DNA from: CAZQGO01 sp964593065
GTDB taxonomy: Bacteria; Oederibacteriota; JAAXVQ01
Reading direction: 5' to 3'
Length of the DNA stretch: 64,000 bases
NCBI GenBank assembly: GCA_964593065.1
Contig: CAZQGO010000004.1
Span: forward strand, 62,001 to 126,000
Shown here one piece after another: positions 43,895-53,146 of the stretch. The notes beneath the pieces were generated by a model. The model was not told the DNA's origin, did no database searches, and was given only the letters and a program-made list of their open reading frames with translations. A program made the translations under genes and the position numbers. The first letter of the stretch is position 1; the number at the start of each line of letters is the position of its first letter.

Positions 43895-45130
43895 TCATGG
43901 GTGCGCCGGCGGGCCGCCCGGGCCGGCGGCCTCATCCTCCGGCGTCCTGCCGAGAATCAGGTAATCCATCAGCCGCCAGCCCGCCTCCACGTGGTAGCCG
44001 CGCGCCTTCGCTTCGGCTTCACTGTAGGCCGCCGCGCCGTTGGCCCGGCCGCCGGGCTGGTAGAGAATGAAGGGCACCGGTTCGTCCGCGTGCGTGCGCA
44101 TATCCAGCGGCGTGGGATGATCGGGCAGCACCAGGATGCGGAAATCCTCCCGGCCTTGCAGGCCCTGAAGGATCGTTCCCACCACCAGACGGTCGAAGTC
44201 CTCGATGGCGCGGACTTTCCCGGCGACGTCGCCGTTATGTCCCGCCTCGTCCGGCGCCTCCACGTGCACGAAGACAAAATCCTGTTTCTTCAGGGATTTC
44301 AGGGCCGCTTCGGCTTTGCCCACGTAGTTGGTATCCAGGTATCCCGTCGCGCCCGGAACCTGGATGACCTGCAGTCCGGCGTAAATGCCGATCCCCTTGA
44401 CCAAATCCACCGCCGAGATGACGGCCCCGCCGAGTCGATACCGGTCCGCGAACGTCGGCATGCTGGGTTTTTTCCCCTGGCCCCACAGCCAGATCATGTT
44501 GGCGGGGGGCTTGCCTTCCCGGCGGCGCTCGCGGTTCACTTCGTGACCCTCCAGGAGGAATTTCGAGTCCTCCATGAGCCGAATGATTTCCTTGTGGCGC
44601 GGTCCCTGGGGCATGCTCCCGGCGATCTCCCGCCCGCTGATGTCGTGGGGCGGCGTGCAGCGGGCGTCCAAGGGACCGCTCCTCCACACCACCAGATGCC
44701 GGTAGCTCGTCCCCAGGTAAAATGAGACCTTTTTGTCCCCGAGCTTTTGTCCCAGGAGCTTGATCAGGGGTTTGGCCTCTTCCGTGGTGATATGCCCGCT
44801 GGAATAATCGGACATTTTGCCATCGAGAATGGTGACCAAATTGGCGCGGAAGGCAACATCGCTGGGAGCGAGTTCCACGCCGATATTCGCGGCTTCCAGG
44901 GGTGCGCGCCCGGAATAATAGCGCGTGGGATCATAGCCCAAGACGCTCAAATTGGCCACATCCGAACCAAGTGGAAAACCCGGCAACAGGGTGTGGGCGG
45001 TTCCCAGAATCCCATGAGCGGCCAGAAAATCGAGGTTCGGCGTCGATGCCGCCTGCAGGGGTGTGCGGTCGCCCAGGGCGGGGTGAGGATGATCGGCCAT
45101 GCCGTCCCCGACGAGCAGGATGAATTTCAT
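43895..45130 (-). CDS. apgM: Cofactor-independent phosphoglycerate mutase (archaeal-type ApgM)
   Basis: Interconverts 3- and 2-phosphoglycerate in glycolysis; alkaline-phosphatase-like superfamily needing two metal ions. The 411-residue product has the N-terminal metal site LLVGDGMADHP, GSDVANLSVLGYDP (nucleophilic Ser), YRHLVV, and the C-terminal metal site EAPDEAGHNGD and DHPTPLDMRTH. Starts at ATG 45130, two bases after the thrC stop. Linkage to lysC and hom is known in several bacteria (e.g. Geobacter-type genomes); the reason is unclear, though 3-phosphoglycerate also feeds serine. Confidence 0.93.
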   Translation of the reverse strand: MKFILLVGDGMADHPHPALGDRTPLQAASTPNLDFLAAHGILGTAHTLLPGFPLGSDVANLSVLGYDPTRYYSGRAPLEAANIGVELAPSDVAFRANLVTILDGKMSDYSSGHITTEEAKPLIKLLGQKLGDKKVSFYLGTSYRHLVVWRSGPLDARCTPPHDISGREIAGSMPQGPRHKEIIRLMEDSKFLLEGHEVNRERRREGKPPANMIWLWGQGKKPSMPTFADRYRLGGAVISAVDLVKGIGIYAGLQVIQVPGATGYLDTNYVGKAEAALKSLKKQDFVFVHVEAPDEAGHNGDVAGKVRAIEDFDRLVVGTILQGLQGREDFRILVLPDHPTPLDMRTHADEPVPFILYQPGGRANGAAAYSEAEAKARGYHVEAGWRLMDYLILGRTPEDEAAGPGGPPAHP

Positions 45131-45132
45131 GG

Positions 45133-46230
45133 TCAAGGCCTCGATGATCTTTTTTTCGTTAATCCCATGGCCTTGAGGACCGACTGCATTTGCGCCTTGC
45201 AGGTCTTGGGCGCAACGGTCTCGGCAACGGCGCGGTCCGGGTCCTTCAAGCCATGGCCGGTCAGGATGCATACGGCCGTGCCGGCCGTATCGCCGGATCT
45301 CCGACGGAAGAATCCGGCGCGCGCCATTTTCATGAAACCCGCGACCGAGGCTGCGGATGCGGGCTCGCAAAAGACGCCTTCCACGGCGGCCAGGTGTTGA
45401 TAGGCGGCCAGAATCTGGGCGTCGGTCACCTTGCCGATCACACCCCCGGATTCGTCGCGCGCGGCCACGGCCTGCCGCCAGGAGGCCGGATTTCCGATTT
45501 TGATCGCGGTGGCGATGGTTTTGGGGTTCCGGATCGGGTGCCCGCTGACAATGGGTGCGGCCAGGGCAGCTTGCCAGCCCATCATTTTCGGAAGCCCTGA
45601 AATTTTTCCGCGCTGCCGATATTCCCGGTACCCCTTCCAGTAGGCCGTGATATTGCCCGCGTTCCCCACCGGAATGAAATGAAAATCCGGCTGCACTCCG
45701 CCCAACTGTTCCACGATTTCGAAAGCGCCTGTTTTCTGGCCTTCAATTCTATATGGATTTAATGAATTAACGAGAGTTATGTTGTGTTTTTGAGATATTA
45801 CTTTAACAAGCTCCAAGGCTTGATCGAAGTTGCCTTCAATGGCGATGATTCTGGCTCCATGGACCATGGCTTGCGCCAGTTTGCCCATGGCGATGGCTCC
45901 CTTGGGCAGGATGACATAGCAGGCGATCCCGGCGCGGGCGGCGTAAGCCGCGGCCGAGGCGGAAGTATTTCCAGTCGAGGCGCAGATGACCGCTTTCGCG
46001 CCCGCCTCCTTGGCCTTGGAAATCGCCAACGTCATGCCTCGGTCCTTGAAAGAACCGGTCGGATTGGCGCCCTCGTACTTCAGATAGACCCGCAGGTCCG
46101 TGCCCGTCATTTTTCCCAGAGAAACGGAGGGAAGCAAGGGAGTATCCCCTTCCTGCAAGGATACCACCGGCGTTTTCGCGGTGACGGGCAGAAATTCCCG
46201 GTATTTTTCAATCAGGCCTTGTTTAAGCAT
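45133..46230 (-). CDS. thrC: Threonine synthase
   Basis: A PLP enzyme converting O-phosphohomoserine to threonine. The 365-residue protein has the PLP lysine in GSFKDRGMT, the [19 protein letters not shown] phosphate/PLP loop, and the [14 protein letters not shown] segment. Its first bases overlap hom (8 bases), and apgM follows by 2 bases. Confidence 0.95.
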   Translation of the reverse strand: MLKQGLIEKYREFLPVTAKTPVVSLQEGDTPLLPSVSLGKMTGTDLRVYLKYEGANPTGSFKDRGMTLAISKAKEAGAKAVICASTGNTSASAAAYAARAGIACYVILPKGAIAMGKLAQAMVHGARIIAIEGNFDQALELVKVISQKHNITLVNSLNPYRIEGQKTGAFEIVEQLGGVQPDFHFIPVGNAGNITAYWKGYREYRQRGKISGLPKMMGWQAALAAPIVSGHPIRNPKTIATAIKIGNPASWRQAVAARDESGGVIGKVTDAQILAAYQHLAAVEGVFCEPASAASVAGFMKMARAGFFRRRSGDTAGTAVCILTGHGLKDPDRAVAETVAPKTCKAQMQSVLKAMGLTKKRSSRP

Positions 46231-47539
46231 GGAGATCTTCCACCCGGATGACCAAAGTCGGCTGCATCACCACCGGGATCTTGTCGATGATGTCAACCGC
46301 CGCGCGGATATTTTCCTCGCGCGCCTCGTAGGTCATGATGACGATGGGAACCATGTCTCCTTCGCGCCTGGCTTTCTGGATGACGGAGGCGATGGAAATT
46401 CCTTTCTGCCCCAGGATGCTGGAAATCTTGGCGATGACCCCGGCTTCATCCCGGACATTGAACCGGAGGTAATAGGGAGAAACCAGTTTGGCGAAGGGCA
46501 TGATCTTCAGTTTGCCGTCCCGGTTCGGGAGGTAATACACGCTGGGGACCTTTCCTGCGACCTGCATGTGGATATTCCGGGAGATGAAGATGATATCCGA
46601 TACCACCGCCGAAGCGGTGGGCATCTCGCCCGCCCCTTTGCCGTAAAACATGACGGGGCCCACCGCGTCCCCTACGATGTAAATGCCGTTGTAGACGCCC
46701 TGGACCGACGCCAGCAAGTGATCCGAGGGAATCAGCGTCGGATGCACCCGCACCTGCACCCGTCCCTCCGGAGTCTGGCGGGCGATCCCCAGCAATTTGA
46801 TGACCCGGTCAAATTCCTCGCGGGCATAGACAATATCCTGGGTGGTGATGCGGGTGATGCCCTCCACAAAGACATCCTGGGGGTGGACCCAGCGTCCAAA
46901 AGCCACGGAGGCCAGGATCACCAGCTTGTGCAGGGTGTCGATGCCCTCCACATCCAAGCTCGGATCCGCCTCCGCGTACCCTTGCTGTTGGGCTTGCAGC
47001 AGGGCCGCCTGATATTCCCGGCCCCGTCCCATCTCCGTCAGGAGGTAATTGGCCGTTCCGTTGATGATGCCGTAGATCCCCTGGACGTGGTTGGCGGCCA
47101 AGCCGTCGTTCAGCGCCTGGACGATGGGGATCCCGCCTCCCACCGAGGCCTCGAAATAAATTTCAGCCGAAGATTCCAGGGCGGTGTGATGGATCTCGTC
47201 CCAGTGTTTGGCCAGCAAGGCCTTGTTGGCGGTTACGACATGCTTGCCGGCGCGAAGGGCCTCCAGAATGAAAGTCCGGGCCGGTTCTTCCCCGCCGATC
47301 AGTTCCACCACGATCTGGATTTCCGGGTCCCGGATCACCTCGCGGGCCTCGGTGGTCAGGATCCCGGCATCGACAGGAACGCCCCGTTCGCGTTTCAGAT
47401 CCAGGTCGGCGATGCGCCGGATGACCACGGGGGTTCCGGCGCGCTGCGCGAGCAGGTCGCTGCTCTGATGAAATATTTTGGTGACGCCCGTGCCGACGGT
47501 TCCCCACCCCAATAAGCCAATCTTGATGGCCTCGCTCAT
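46223..47539 (-). CDS. hom: Homoserine dehydrogenase
   Basis: Reduces aspartate semialdehyde to homoserine with NAD(P)H. The 438-residue enzyme has the dinucleotide fold ([16 protein letters not shown]), the catalytic segment [63 protein letters not shown], and a C-terminal ACT domain ([20 protein letters not shown]) for feedback by threonine. The ATG at 47539 follows AAGGAG. The first gene of the hom-thrC-apgM-lysC-trxA-trxB run, with a strong promoter directly upstream. Confidence 0.96.
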   Translation of the reverse strand: MSEAIKIGLLGWGTVGTGVTKIFHQSSDLLAQRAGTPVVIRRIADLDLKRERGVPVDAGILTTEAREVIRDPEIQIVVELIGGEEPARTFILEALRAGKHVVTANKALLAKHWDEIHHTALESSAEIYFEASVGGGIPIVQALNDGLAANHVQGIYGIINGTANYLLTEMGRGREYQAALLQAQQQGYAEADPSLDVEGIDTLHKLVILASVAFGRWVHPQDVFVEGITRITTQDIVYAREEFDRVIKLLGIARQTPEGRVQVRVHPTLIPSDHLLASVQGVYNGIYIVGDAVGPVMFYGKGAGEMPTASAVVSDIIFISRNIHMQVAGKVPSVYYLPNRDGKLKIMPFAKLVSPYYLRFNVRDEAGVIAKISSILGQKGISIASVIQKARREGDMVPIVIMTYEAREENIRAAVDIIDKIPVVMQPTLVIRVEDLHA

Positions 47540-47578
47540 GACCAGCGTGTCTCCTTCCCCGCGCAGACAATTCCGAAC

Positions 47579-47606
47579 ATTATACGGACTCTCTCGCACC
47601 TGTCAA
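47579..47606 (-). promoter_or_regulatory. Strong promoter for the hom-thrC-apgM-lysC operon
   Basis: Perfect TTGACA (47601-47606), 16-base spacer and perfect TATAAT (47579-47584) on the minus strand, 40 bases before the hom start. The short leader leaves no room for an attenuator. Confidence 0.85.
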
Positions 47607-47628
47607 GTTTGCCGATGCATCCGGCGGT

Positions 47629-47736
47629 CTTTTCTCGCGGCAGGTTGGCGGGGATATTAATAGACCTGCCGTTTTCCTGCGAGAAAAGGCAGGTCGAAGC
47701 GCGCCGCCGGCAGGGGATGCCGGACCCCGCCGGCGG
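47629..47736. repeat. Structured intergenic element with overlapping inverted repeats
   Basis: Two alternative hairpins share arms: 47663-47670 pairs with 47688-47695 (GACCTGCC), or 47629-47645 pairs with 47664-47688 (CTTTTCTCGC and GGCAGGT arms). A third GC-rich stem pairs 47704-47711 with 47729-47736 and 47713-47716 with 47725-47728. It lies upstream of the hom promoter and after the tolC stop, so it may affect 3' stability of the efflux transcript or be a repeated extragenic element; no T run follows on the transcribed strand. Confidence 0.5.
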
Positions 47737-47782
47737 TTCCCGCAGCTCGTAAAAAAAAACCAAACCCGGGAGAGATTCCGTG

Positions 47783-50029
47783 TTACTTGATTAAGCCCAT
47801 GGCTTTGAACAAGCCGGAGATGGCCACGTAGTAATCCGAGAGTGCCTTGACGTATTCCACTCTCTGTTCGGCCAGGCTGATTTCGGACGTGAGGACCTGT
47901 GACAGCGGAATTTCGTCCATCATCTGCTTGGCCCGGTTGACCTCCAGGTCTTTTTCGCGGAACTTGATCTTGGACAGGGTCGCCGTCACTTGGGTCATGG
48001 CTCTCTGGTACTTGAAATAATTCTCCTCCACCTCGTTGGCGACCTTCCCCCGCAACTCGATCAAATCCGCTTCGCTGGTGGCTTGCTGGACCTGGGCCTT
48101 GGATACCTTGGAAAAGTTTTCCATTTTATCAAAGAAATCAACTTCCGCTTTGTGGGTCAGCGAGTCCTTGACGTTGTTCTGCGTACCGATGGTTTGAGGA
48201 ATGGTTTTCTTCTTTTCCAGCAAATACTTGGCCGTATTGGCGCCGATCATCCATGACAGGTCCAGTTTGAGATTGTATTCATCGTCCAGCACGAATTTTT
48301 CGTTGGCCTTGTTCTGGCCCGTCTTGCCCACGTACCCGATGAATTTCACCAGGGGGTAGGCATCGGCCATGGCGATTTTGATGCCATAGAGGTCCGAGAG
48401 CGTGGTTAACTCGTTGACGGCCAGGTCCGGACGGTTTTTAAACGCCAATTCCAGGCATTCATCCAGCGAATAGTTGAAATTGAAATCGGTAAAAGTCAAA
48501 ACGGCGTCGATCTGGATGCCGATGGAAGGATCGATGTTGCAGGCTTGGCGCAACTCCAGTTCGGCCAGGGTGATTTCCTGCTGGTAGGTCAGCAACTGAT
48601 AATAGGTTTGATCGGTTTGGGACTGGACATTCAGGAACTCGTGGAATGAATTCAAGCCCTGGCGGTAGGCTTCGCGGGAAAAAGCCAAAGCCGACTCGGC
48701 CGCCTTCGAGAGGTCGGCCTGGATATCGAAGGTCATCTGGGCCGCGATCAGGCTGTAATAGGCTTTTTCCACTTTGAAGACGGCTTCCTGCCGGGCCTGC
48801 TGGTATTTTTTCTTGGCCATGGCCAGATTGTTCTTCGCCTGCCGCAGGGTGTAGACCAGTTTACCCCCCTGGAAAAATATCTGCTCGCCTTCGAGCCCGT
48901 ATTTCAGGCTTTTGAATCCCATGTCCTCGGTGGCGCTCGGCGTGGTTTGTTCCTCCGCGGTGCCCTCCTCGCGTTCCCACGTTCCCTTCACCAGCGGCAG
49001 AAATTCCCGTTCGGCTTCCTGGACCTTGAAACGCTCATATTGAACCTGTTTCAAGGCCACCTGGACGCGCCGGTCGTTCAATAAAGCCACCCGTTTGCAC
49101 TCCTCCAGCGTAGTCAAAATGCTGGGAATCCTTTCCGCCTGCTCGAGGGCTTTTTCAATTTCCGCCATTTCACCCTCGGGCGCCTCCTCCGCCCAGCCTT
49201 CCCACTCCTCCTCGCCCGGCACGGGCTCCGTAAAAGCCTCTTCCCCCTCTTCGGGCGCAAAAATTTCGTATTCTTCCTCGGGAGCCAGCTCCTCTTCCTG
49301 GGGCGCGGCGCCCTCCTCGCCCGCACCCGCTTCCTCCTCCAGGAATTGCTCTTCTTCGGATAATTCCCCTTCCGGGGTCGCGGACGGGGCTTCCGCACCG
49401 CCCGCGGCCTCCGGCGGTTGGCTCTCAAAGCCCTCTTCAGGCGCTTCCGGAGTTTCCTCTCCGGGCATCCATTCTTCCTCGCCGGCGAAAGGCGGGGTCG
49501 TCGCGGCTTCGGGCGCGGCTTCTTCGGAGGGAGGTTCCTCCGTCGCCGCGGCTCCTCCCGCTTCCTCGCCGAAGGGCGATTCCGCCGGCGCGGTTTCCTC
49601 TTCGAAAAAATATTCTTCCGGTTCTTCTCCCGGCGCCGTTTCGCCCGCTGCAGGAGCCGCTTCGGGTTCCGCGGCTTCGGGAGGCTGTCCGGTCTCTGTC
49701 GGCGCTGCATTTTCCTCGGCCGGCGCTTCTTCGGTGAATAATCCTTCCTCGTCCTCCGACTCCGGAGGCAACGGTTCGACGGGCGCCGGCTCTTCGGCCG
49801 GGGCGGCTTCCGGTGATGCCTCGGTTTCCTCGCCGGCCGCGGGTTCCTCGGCGGCATCCTCATCTACGTATTCATCCACATATTCGTCTTCGTAATACTC
49901 CTCGTATTCAGTATCCTGATCGTTGGCCTGCGTCTCGGCGGCTTGTATCCACGAGGGCGCACTTACTCCCAGGGCGCCTCCCAGCAGCATCAGGCCGATG
50001 AGTGTGAAGATCCTCAACCAACGCGACAT
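47783..50029 (-). CDS. TolC-family outer membrane efflux protein with a long acidic insert
   Basis: A 748-residue outer membrane exit duct. It has a signal peptide (...GVSAPSWIQAA), then ~260 residues composed mostly of Glu, Ala, Pro and Gly, then an outer-membrane-efflux-protein domain (ECKRVALLNDRRVQVALKQV; RQEAVFKVEKAYYSLIAAQM; ELAFKNRPDLAVNE; DEIPLSQVLTSEISLAEQRV). The TolC part alone is ~450 residues, normal. ATG 50029 is preferred (GGGAG upstream). With two RND pumps and an adaptor next to it, it completes a tripartite exporter. The acidic region has no counterpart in typical TolC. Confidence 0.93.
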   Translation of the reverse strand: MSRWLRIFTLIGLMLLGGALGVSAPSWIQAAETQANDQDTEYEEYYEDEYVDEYVDEDAAEEPAAGEETEASPEAAPAEEPAPVEPLPPESEDEEGLFTEEAPAEENAAPTETGQPPEAAEPEAAPAAGETAPGEEPEEYFFEEETAPAESPFGEEAGGAAATEEPPSEEAAPEAATTPPFAGEEEWMPGEETPEAPEEGFESQPPEAAGGAEAPSATPEGELSEEEQFLEEEAGAGEEGAAPQEEELAPEEEYEIFAPEEGEEAFTEPVPGEEEWEGWAEEAPEGEMAEIEKALEQAERIPSILTTLEECKRVALLNDRRVQVALKQVQYERFKVQEAEREFLPLVKGTWEREEGTAEEQTTPSATEDMGFKSLKYGLEGEQIFFQGGKLVYTLRQAKNNLAMAKKKYQQARQEAVFKVEKAYYSLIAAQMTFDIQADLSKAAESALAFSREAYRQGLNSFHEFLNVQSQTDQTYYQLLTYQQEITLAELELRQACNIDPSIGIQIDAVLTFTDFNFNYSLDECLELAFKNRPDLAVNELTTLSDLYGIKIAMADAYPLVKFIGYVGKTGQNKANEKFVLDDEYNLKLDLSWMIGANTAKYLLEKKKTIPQTIGTQNNVKDSLTHKAEVDFFDKMENFSKVSKAQVQQATSEADLIELRGKVANEVEENYFKYQRAMTQVTATLSKIKFREKDLEVNRAKQMMDEIPLSQVLTSEISLAEQRVEYVKALSDYYVAISGLFKAMGLIK

Positions 50030-50064
50030 AACCGTTTCTCCCTCAGTTAGGTTGCCAGACGCCC

Positions 50065-53000
50065 TTAACTCCGGGTGACGGCCTGGACCCGAACGCCGAA
50101 GAGTTTTTTCAGCCAATTGCCTGCATGGACCAATATCTTTCGAATATCGTCAAAAATCAGATATACGCTGGGGATATACAATAATGTGAGTACGGTGCTG
50201 GACAACAATCCGCCCACCACGGTAATCGCTAGCGGTGACCACAAATTGGAACCTTCGCTCTGGTCGAGGGCGGTTGGCAGCAGACCCAGTACGGTTGTGG
50301 ATACCGTCATGAAAATCGGGCGCAACCGGCTTTGAGAGGCGCCGAGAATGGATTTGATCATGCCGTGGCCCTTTTCCCGCAGCAAATTGATCTGATCCAC
50401 CAGGATAATGGCGGAATTCACCACCATCCCCGCCAGCATCAACATGCCGATAAAGACGCCCACGCTTTTGGGTTTCCCGGTGAAGTACAGGGCCAGGACC
50501 ACTCCGATGACCGCCATGACGACGGAAATCATGATGATGAAAGGATGGTAATAGGACTCGAAAAATGCCGCCAGGACCATGTACACCAAAATGATGGTCA
50601 GGATGACCGCCAGGGTCAGTTGCTTGGAACTTTCAATCATTTTGTCGTAGTTGCCGCCGAAGCGGTAGTAGTATCCCTTGGGAAACTCGATGCCTTCCAG
50701 GGATTCGCGCACTTTCTGCACCGAAGATCCCAGGTCGGTGGCGACGGAGGCCGAAACCTGGATCATGCGGGACTTATTTTTCCGCCAGATTTCGGAAGGG
50801 CCCAAACCGGGGGAGAAAGTCCCGATCTGGGACAAATAATACTGCTGGCCGTCCGGCGCGGATACGGTCAGTTTATTGACGTCGTCCAGGGTTTTGCGGT
50901 CCTTCTCCTGCAGGCGGACGATGGTTTCCACTTCTTCGCTTTCGGTATGGAATTGGGTGGCGATGACCCCGCGCATCTGCGTGTTGATTTCCTCGGCCAG
51001 GGTCTGTACGTTGAGCTCGTATTGCGCCGCCTTGGCCTTGTCCACCTGGAACCGCATCTCCGGCCGGCCCTCCTTCATGCGGATGCGGATGTCGGCGAAG
51101 CCGGGCAGGGACTCCATTTTATTGGCGATCGCCACGGCCAGCTGTTTGAGGAGCACGTAATCATAGCCGAATAAATCCAGCACAATGCCCTTGGTCCCGA
51201 CCTGCTGCATCTCCTCGAAATACACGTAGGCCGGGCGGAACTGGACCAGCTTGGGCCGCAGTTCATCCAGGATCTCCTTCGTGGAGCGTTTGCGCTTCGA
51301 CATGGGTTGAAACTCGACATGGATCTGGGATCGGTTCTGCTCGACCAAGGAGGACATGCTTTTGATTTCCGGAACCTGCGCGAGGAATTTTTCCACCCGC
51401 TTCACGATATCGTCCGAAATGTCCAGTTTGGTGCCGGACGGCAGGGTCAGGTTCACCGTGACCTTGTTTTCCTCGATGCTGCCCATGAATTCCGACCCGA
51501 TTTTGGTGTTGAGGAAGATCGACAATCCCAGCATCACCATCACGATGCCGAAAAAGATGTACCGGTAGCGGATGACCAGGCTGAGCAGATGGCGGTAAAA
51601 GCCCATGAAAATCCTGCCGAACGTCGGCCGGGTTTTCTCCGACCAATAGGGGTTCTTGGCCGGCAGGGGTTTGAGCAGCTTGCTGGCCAAAACCGGCAGC
51701 AGGGTCTGGGAAACCACCATGGCAACGAGCTGGGAATAAATTACGGTCAGCGCCAGCCCGGAATAGAGCATGCGGATTTCCTTGTTGACGAAAATGATGG
51801 GGATGAACACCACGACGCTGGTGATGTTGGAGGAAATAATGGCAAAACTGACTTCCTCGCTCCCCACCACGGAGGCTTCGCGCAGGGGTATGCCCTTGTC
51901 CAGTTTCTTGAAGACGTTGTCGATGACCACGATGCTCCCGTCGATGAGGCTGCCGCAGGCCAAGGCCAGACCGGACAGGGTCATGGTGTTCAAGGTGATG
52001 CCCTGAAAGAACATGGGAATGAAGGTCGCCAGCAACGCCAACGGGATGCCGATGGCGATGATCAGAGGGCTGCGGAAGCTGCGCAGCACGAGAACCAGGA
52101 TCAGCGTGGCGAGAATGGCGCCGTCCCGCAGGGAATTTCGCACCGACTCGACGGCCTTCTTAATGGAAATCGACTGGTCCAGCACGGTTACGATCCGGAT
52201 TCCCTGCGGCAGGCGCTGCTTCAATTTCTCCAAATAGGCCAGCACGCCGTCGCACACCTGGATGGTATTGGCCTGCCGGTCCTTGTGGATATAGATGGAT
52301 ACCGTGGGCGCCGTGTCGTAGCGGGCAAAACCGGCGGGCTCCAAGAAGGAGTCCTTCACCGTGGCGATGTCCCCCAGTTTTAACACGGCCTGCCCTTCCA
52401 TGGAGACGACGCCGATATTCTTGATGCCCTCCACGGTTTTGAATTGTCCAATGGTCCGCACCACATACTTGTAACTGCCCTGCTCGATGCCCCCGGCCAT
52501 TAAATTGACGTTGTTGGCATTCAGGACGCGCACCACGTGATCGATGGAAAGTCCGTAGGCCTGCAGGCGGGTCTGATCGACCTCCACCAGGATCTTGCGC
52601 TCCCGCCCGCCCGAGACCTCCACGTTGGACACGCCGCTGACACGCCCCAGCGGTTCCTTGAGGTCACGGTCTGCAATGCGGCGCATTTCCTCCGTACTGA
52701 TGACGTCGGACAGGCAGGCGAAAATCATGATCGGTGCGTCGGCCACGTCATACTTGCCCAAGATGGGCTTGCGGATCCCCTTGGGAAGCTTGTTGCGCAC
52801 CTTGGCGAATTTTTCCCGCACTTCGAGGGCGGCGAAATCCATGTTGGTGCCGGGTTCGAACTGGAGGATGGTTTCGGATTTGCCGTCCTCGGAGGAGGAT
52901 TCAATGGACTTGAGGTGGGAAACGGTGGCAACCGCCTCCTCCACCTTTTTCGTGACCATGCTTTCCACTTCGGTCGGCGGCACCCCGGGATAGGTGATGT

Positions 53001-53142
53001 TGATGGTCACCACCGGATAGCTCGTGTTGGGCATGAGCTCCACGGGCAGGCGCGACAGGGAGATGAGCCCCAAGACGGAGGTTCCCAGGAAGACCATGGA
53101 GATCGTGACCGGGCGTTTGATGAAAAATGCCGGAAGACCCAT
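50065..53142 (-). CDS. RND (HAE-1/AcrB-type) pump subunit, altered proton-relay motif
   Basis: A 1025-residue, 12-span inner-membrane transporter with the RND architecture (N-terminal FFIKRPVTISMVFLGTSV, two large periplasmic loops). The transmembrane helix 4 motif, LVDDAIVVVEN in AcrB, reads LIDGSIVVIDN: one of the two Asp of the proton relay is Gly. The ATG at 53142 is preceded by AAGGAGG 12 bases upstream and the previous gene's stop. Located after the other RND gene in one operon, so a mixed trimer with it is possible, as in MdtBC. Confidence 0.94.
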   Translation of the reverse strand: MGLPAFFIKRPVTISMVFLGTSVLGLISLSRLPVELMPNTSYPVVTINITYPGVPPTEVESMVTKKVEEAVATVSHLKSIESSSEDGKSETILQFEPGTNMDFAALEVREKFAKVRNKLPKGIRKPILGKYDVADAPIMIFACLSDVISTEEMRRIADRDLKEPLGRVSGVSNVEVSGGRERKILVEVDQTRLQAYGLSIDHVVRVLNANNVNLMAGGIEQGSYKYVVRTIGQFKTVEGIKNIGVVSMEGQAVLKLGDIATVKDSFLEPAGFARYDTAPTVSIYIHKDRQANTIQVCDGVLAYLEKLKQRLPQGIRIVTVLDQSISIKKAVESVRNSLRDGAILATLILVLVLRSFRSPLIIAIGIPLALLATFIPMFFQGITLNTMTLSGLALACGSLIDGSIVVIDNVFKKLDKGIPLREASVVGSEEVSFAIISSNITSVVVFIPIIFVNKEIRMLYSGLALTVIYSQLVAMVVSQTLLPVLASKLLKPLPAKNPYWSEKTRPTFGRIFMGFYRHLLSLVIRYRYIFFGIVMVMLGLSIFLNTKIGSEFMGSIEENKVTVNLTLPSGTKLDISDDIVKRVEKFLAQVPEIKSMSSLVEQNRSQIHVEFQPMSKRKRSTKEILDELRPKLVQFRPAYVYFEEMQQVGTKGIVLDLFGYDYVLLKQLAVAIANKMESLPGFADIRIRMKEGRPEMRFQVDKAKAAQYELNVQTLAEEINTQMRGVIATQFHTESEEVETIVRLQEKDRKTLDDVNKLTVSAPDGQQYYLSQIGTFSPGLGPSEIWRKNKSRMIQVSASVATDLGSSVQKVRESLEGIEFPKGYYYRFGGNYDKMIESSKQLTLAVILTIILVYMVLAAFFESYYHPFIIMISVVMAVIGVVLALYFTGKPKSVGVFIGMLMLAGMVVNSAIILVDQINLLREKGHGMIKSILGASQSRLRPIFMTVSTTVLGLLPTALDQSEGSNLWSPLAITVVGGLLSSTVLTLLYIPSVYLIFDDIRKILVHAGNWLKKLFGVRVQAVTRS

Positions 53143-53146
53143 GGGC

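Noticed and set aside
47540..47763. 75-codon minus-strand frame in the tolC-hom gap
   Set aside because: It crosses the hairpin element and the hom promoter and has no ribosome site.
49095..49895. Plus-strand Ser/Ala/Gly-rich open frame of 266 codons
   Set aside because: It is the complement of the Glu-rich insert codons of the TolC gene, not an independent gene.
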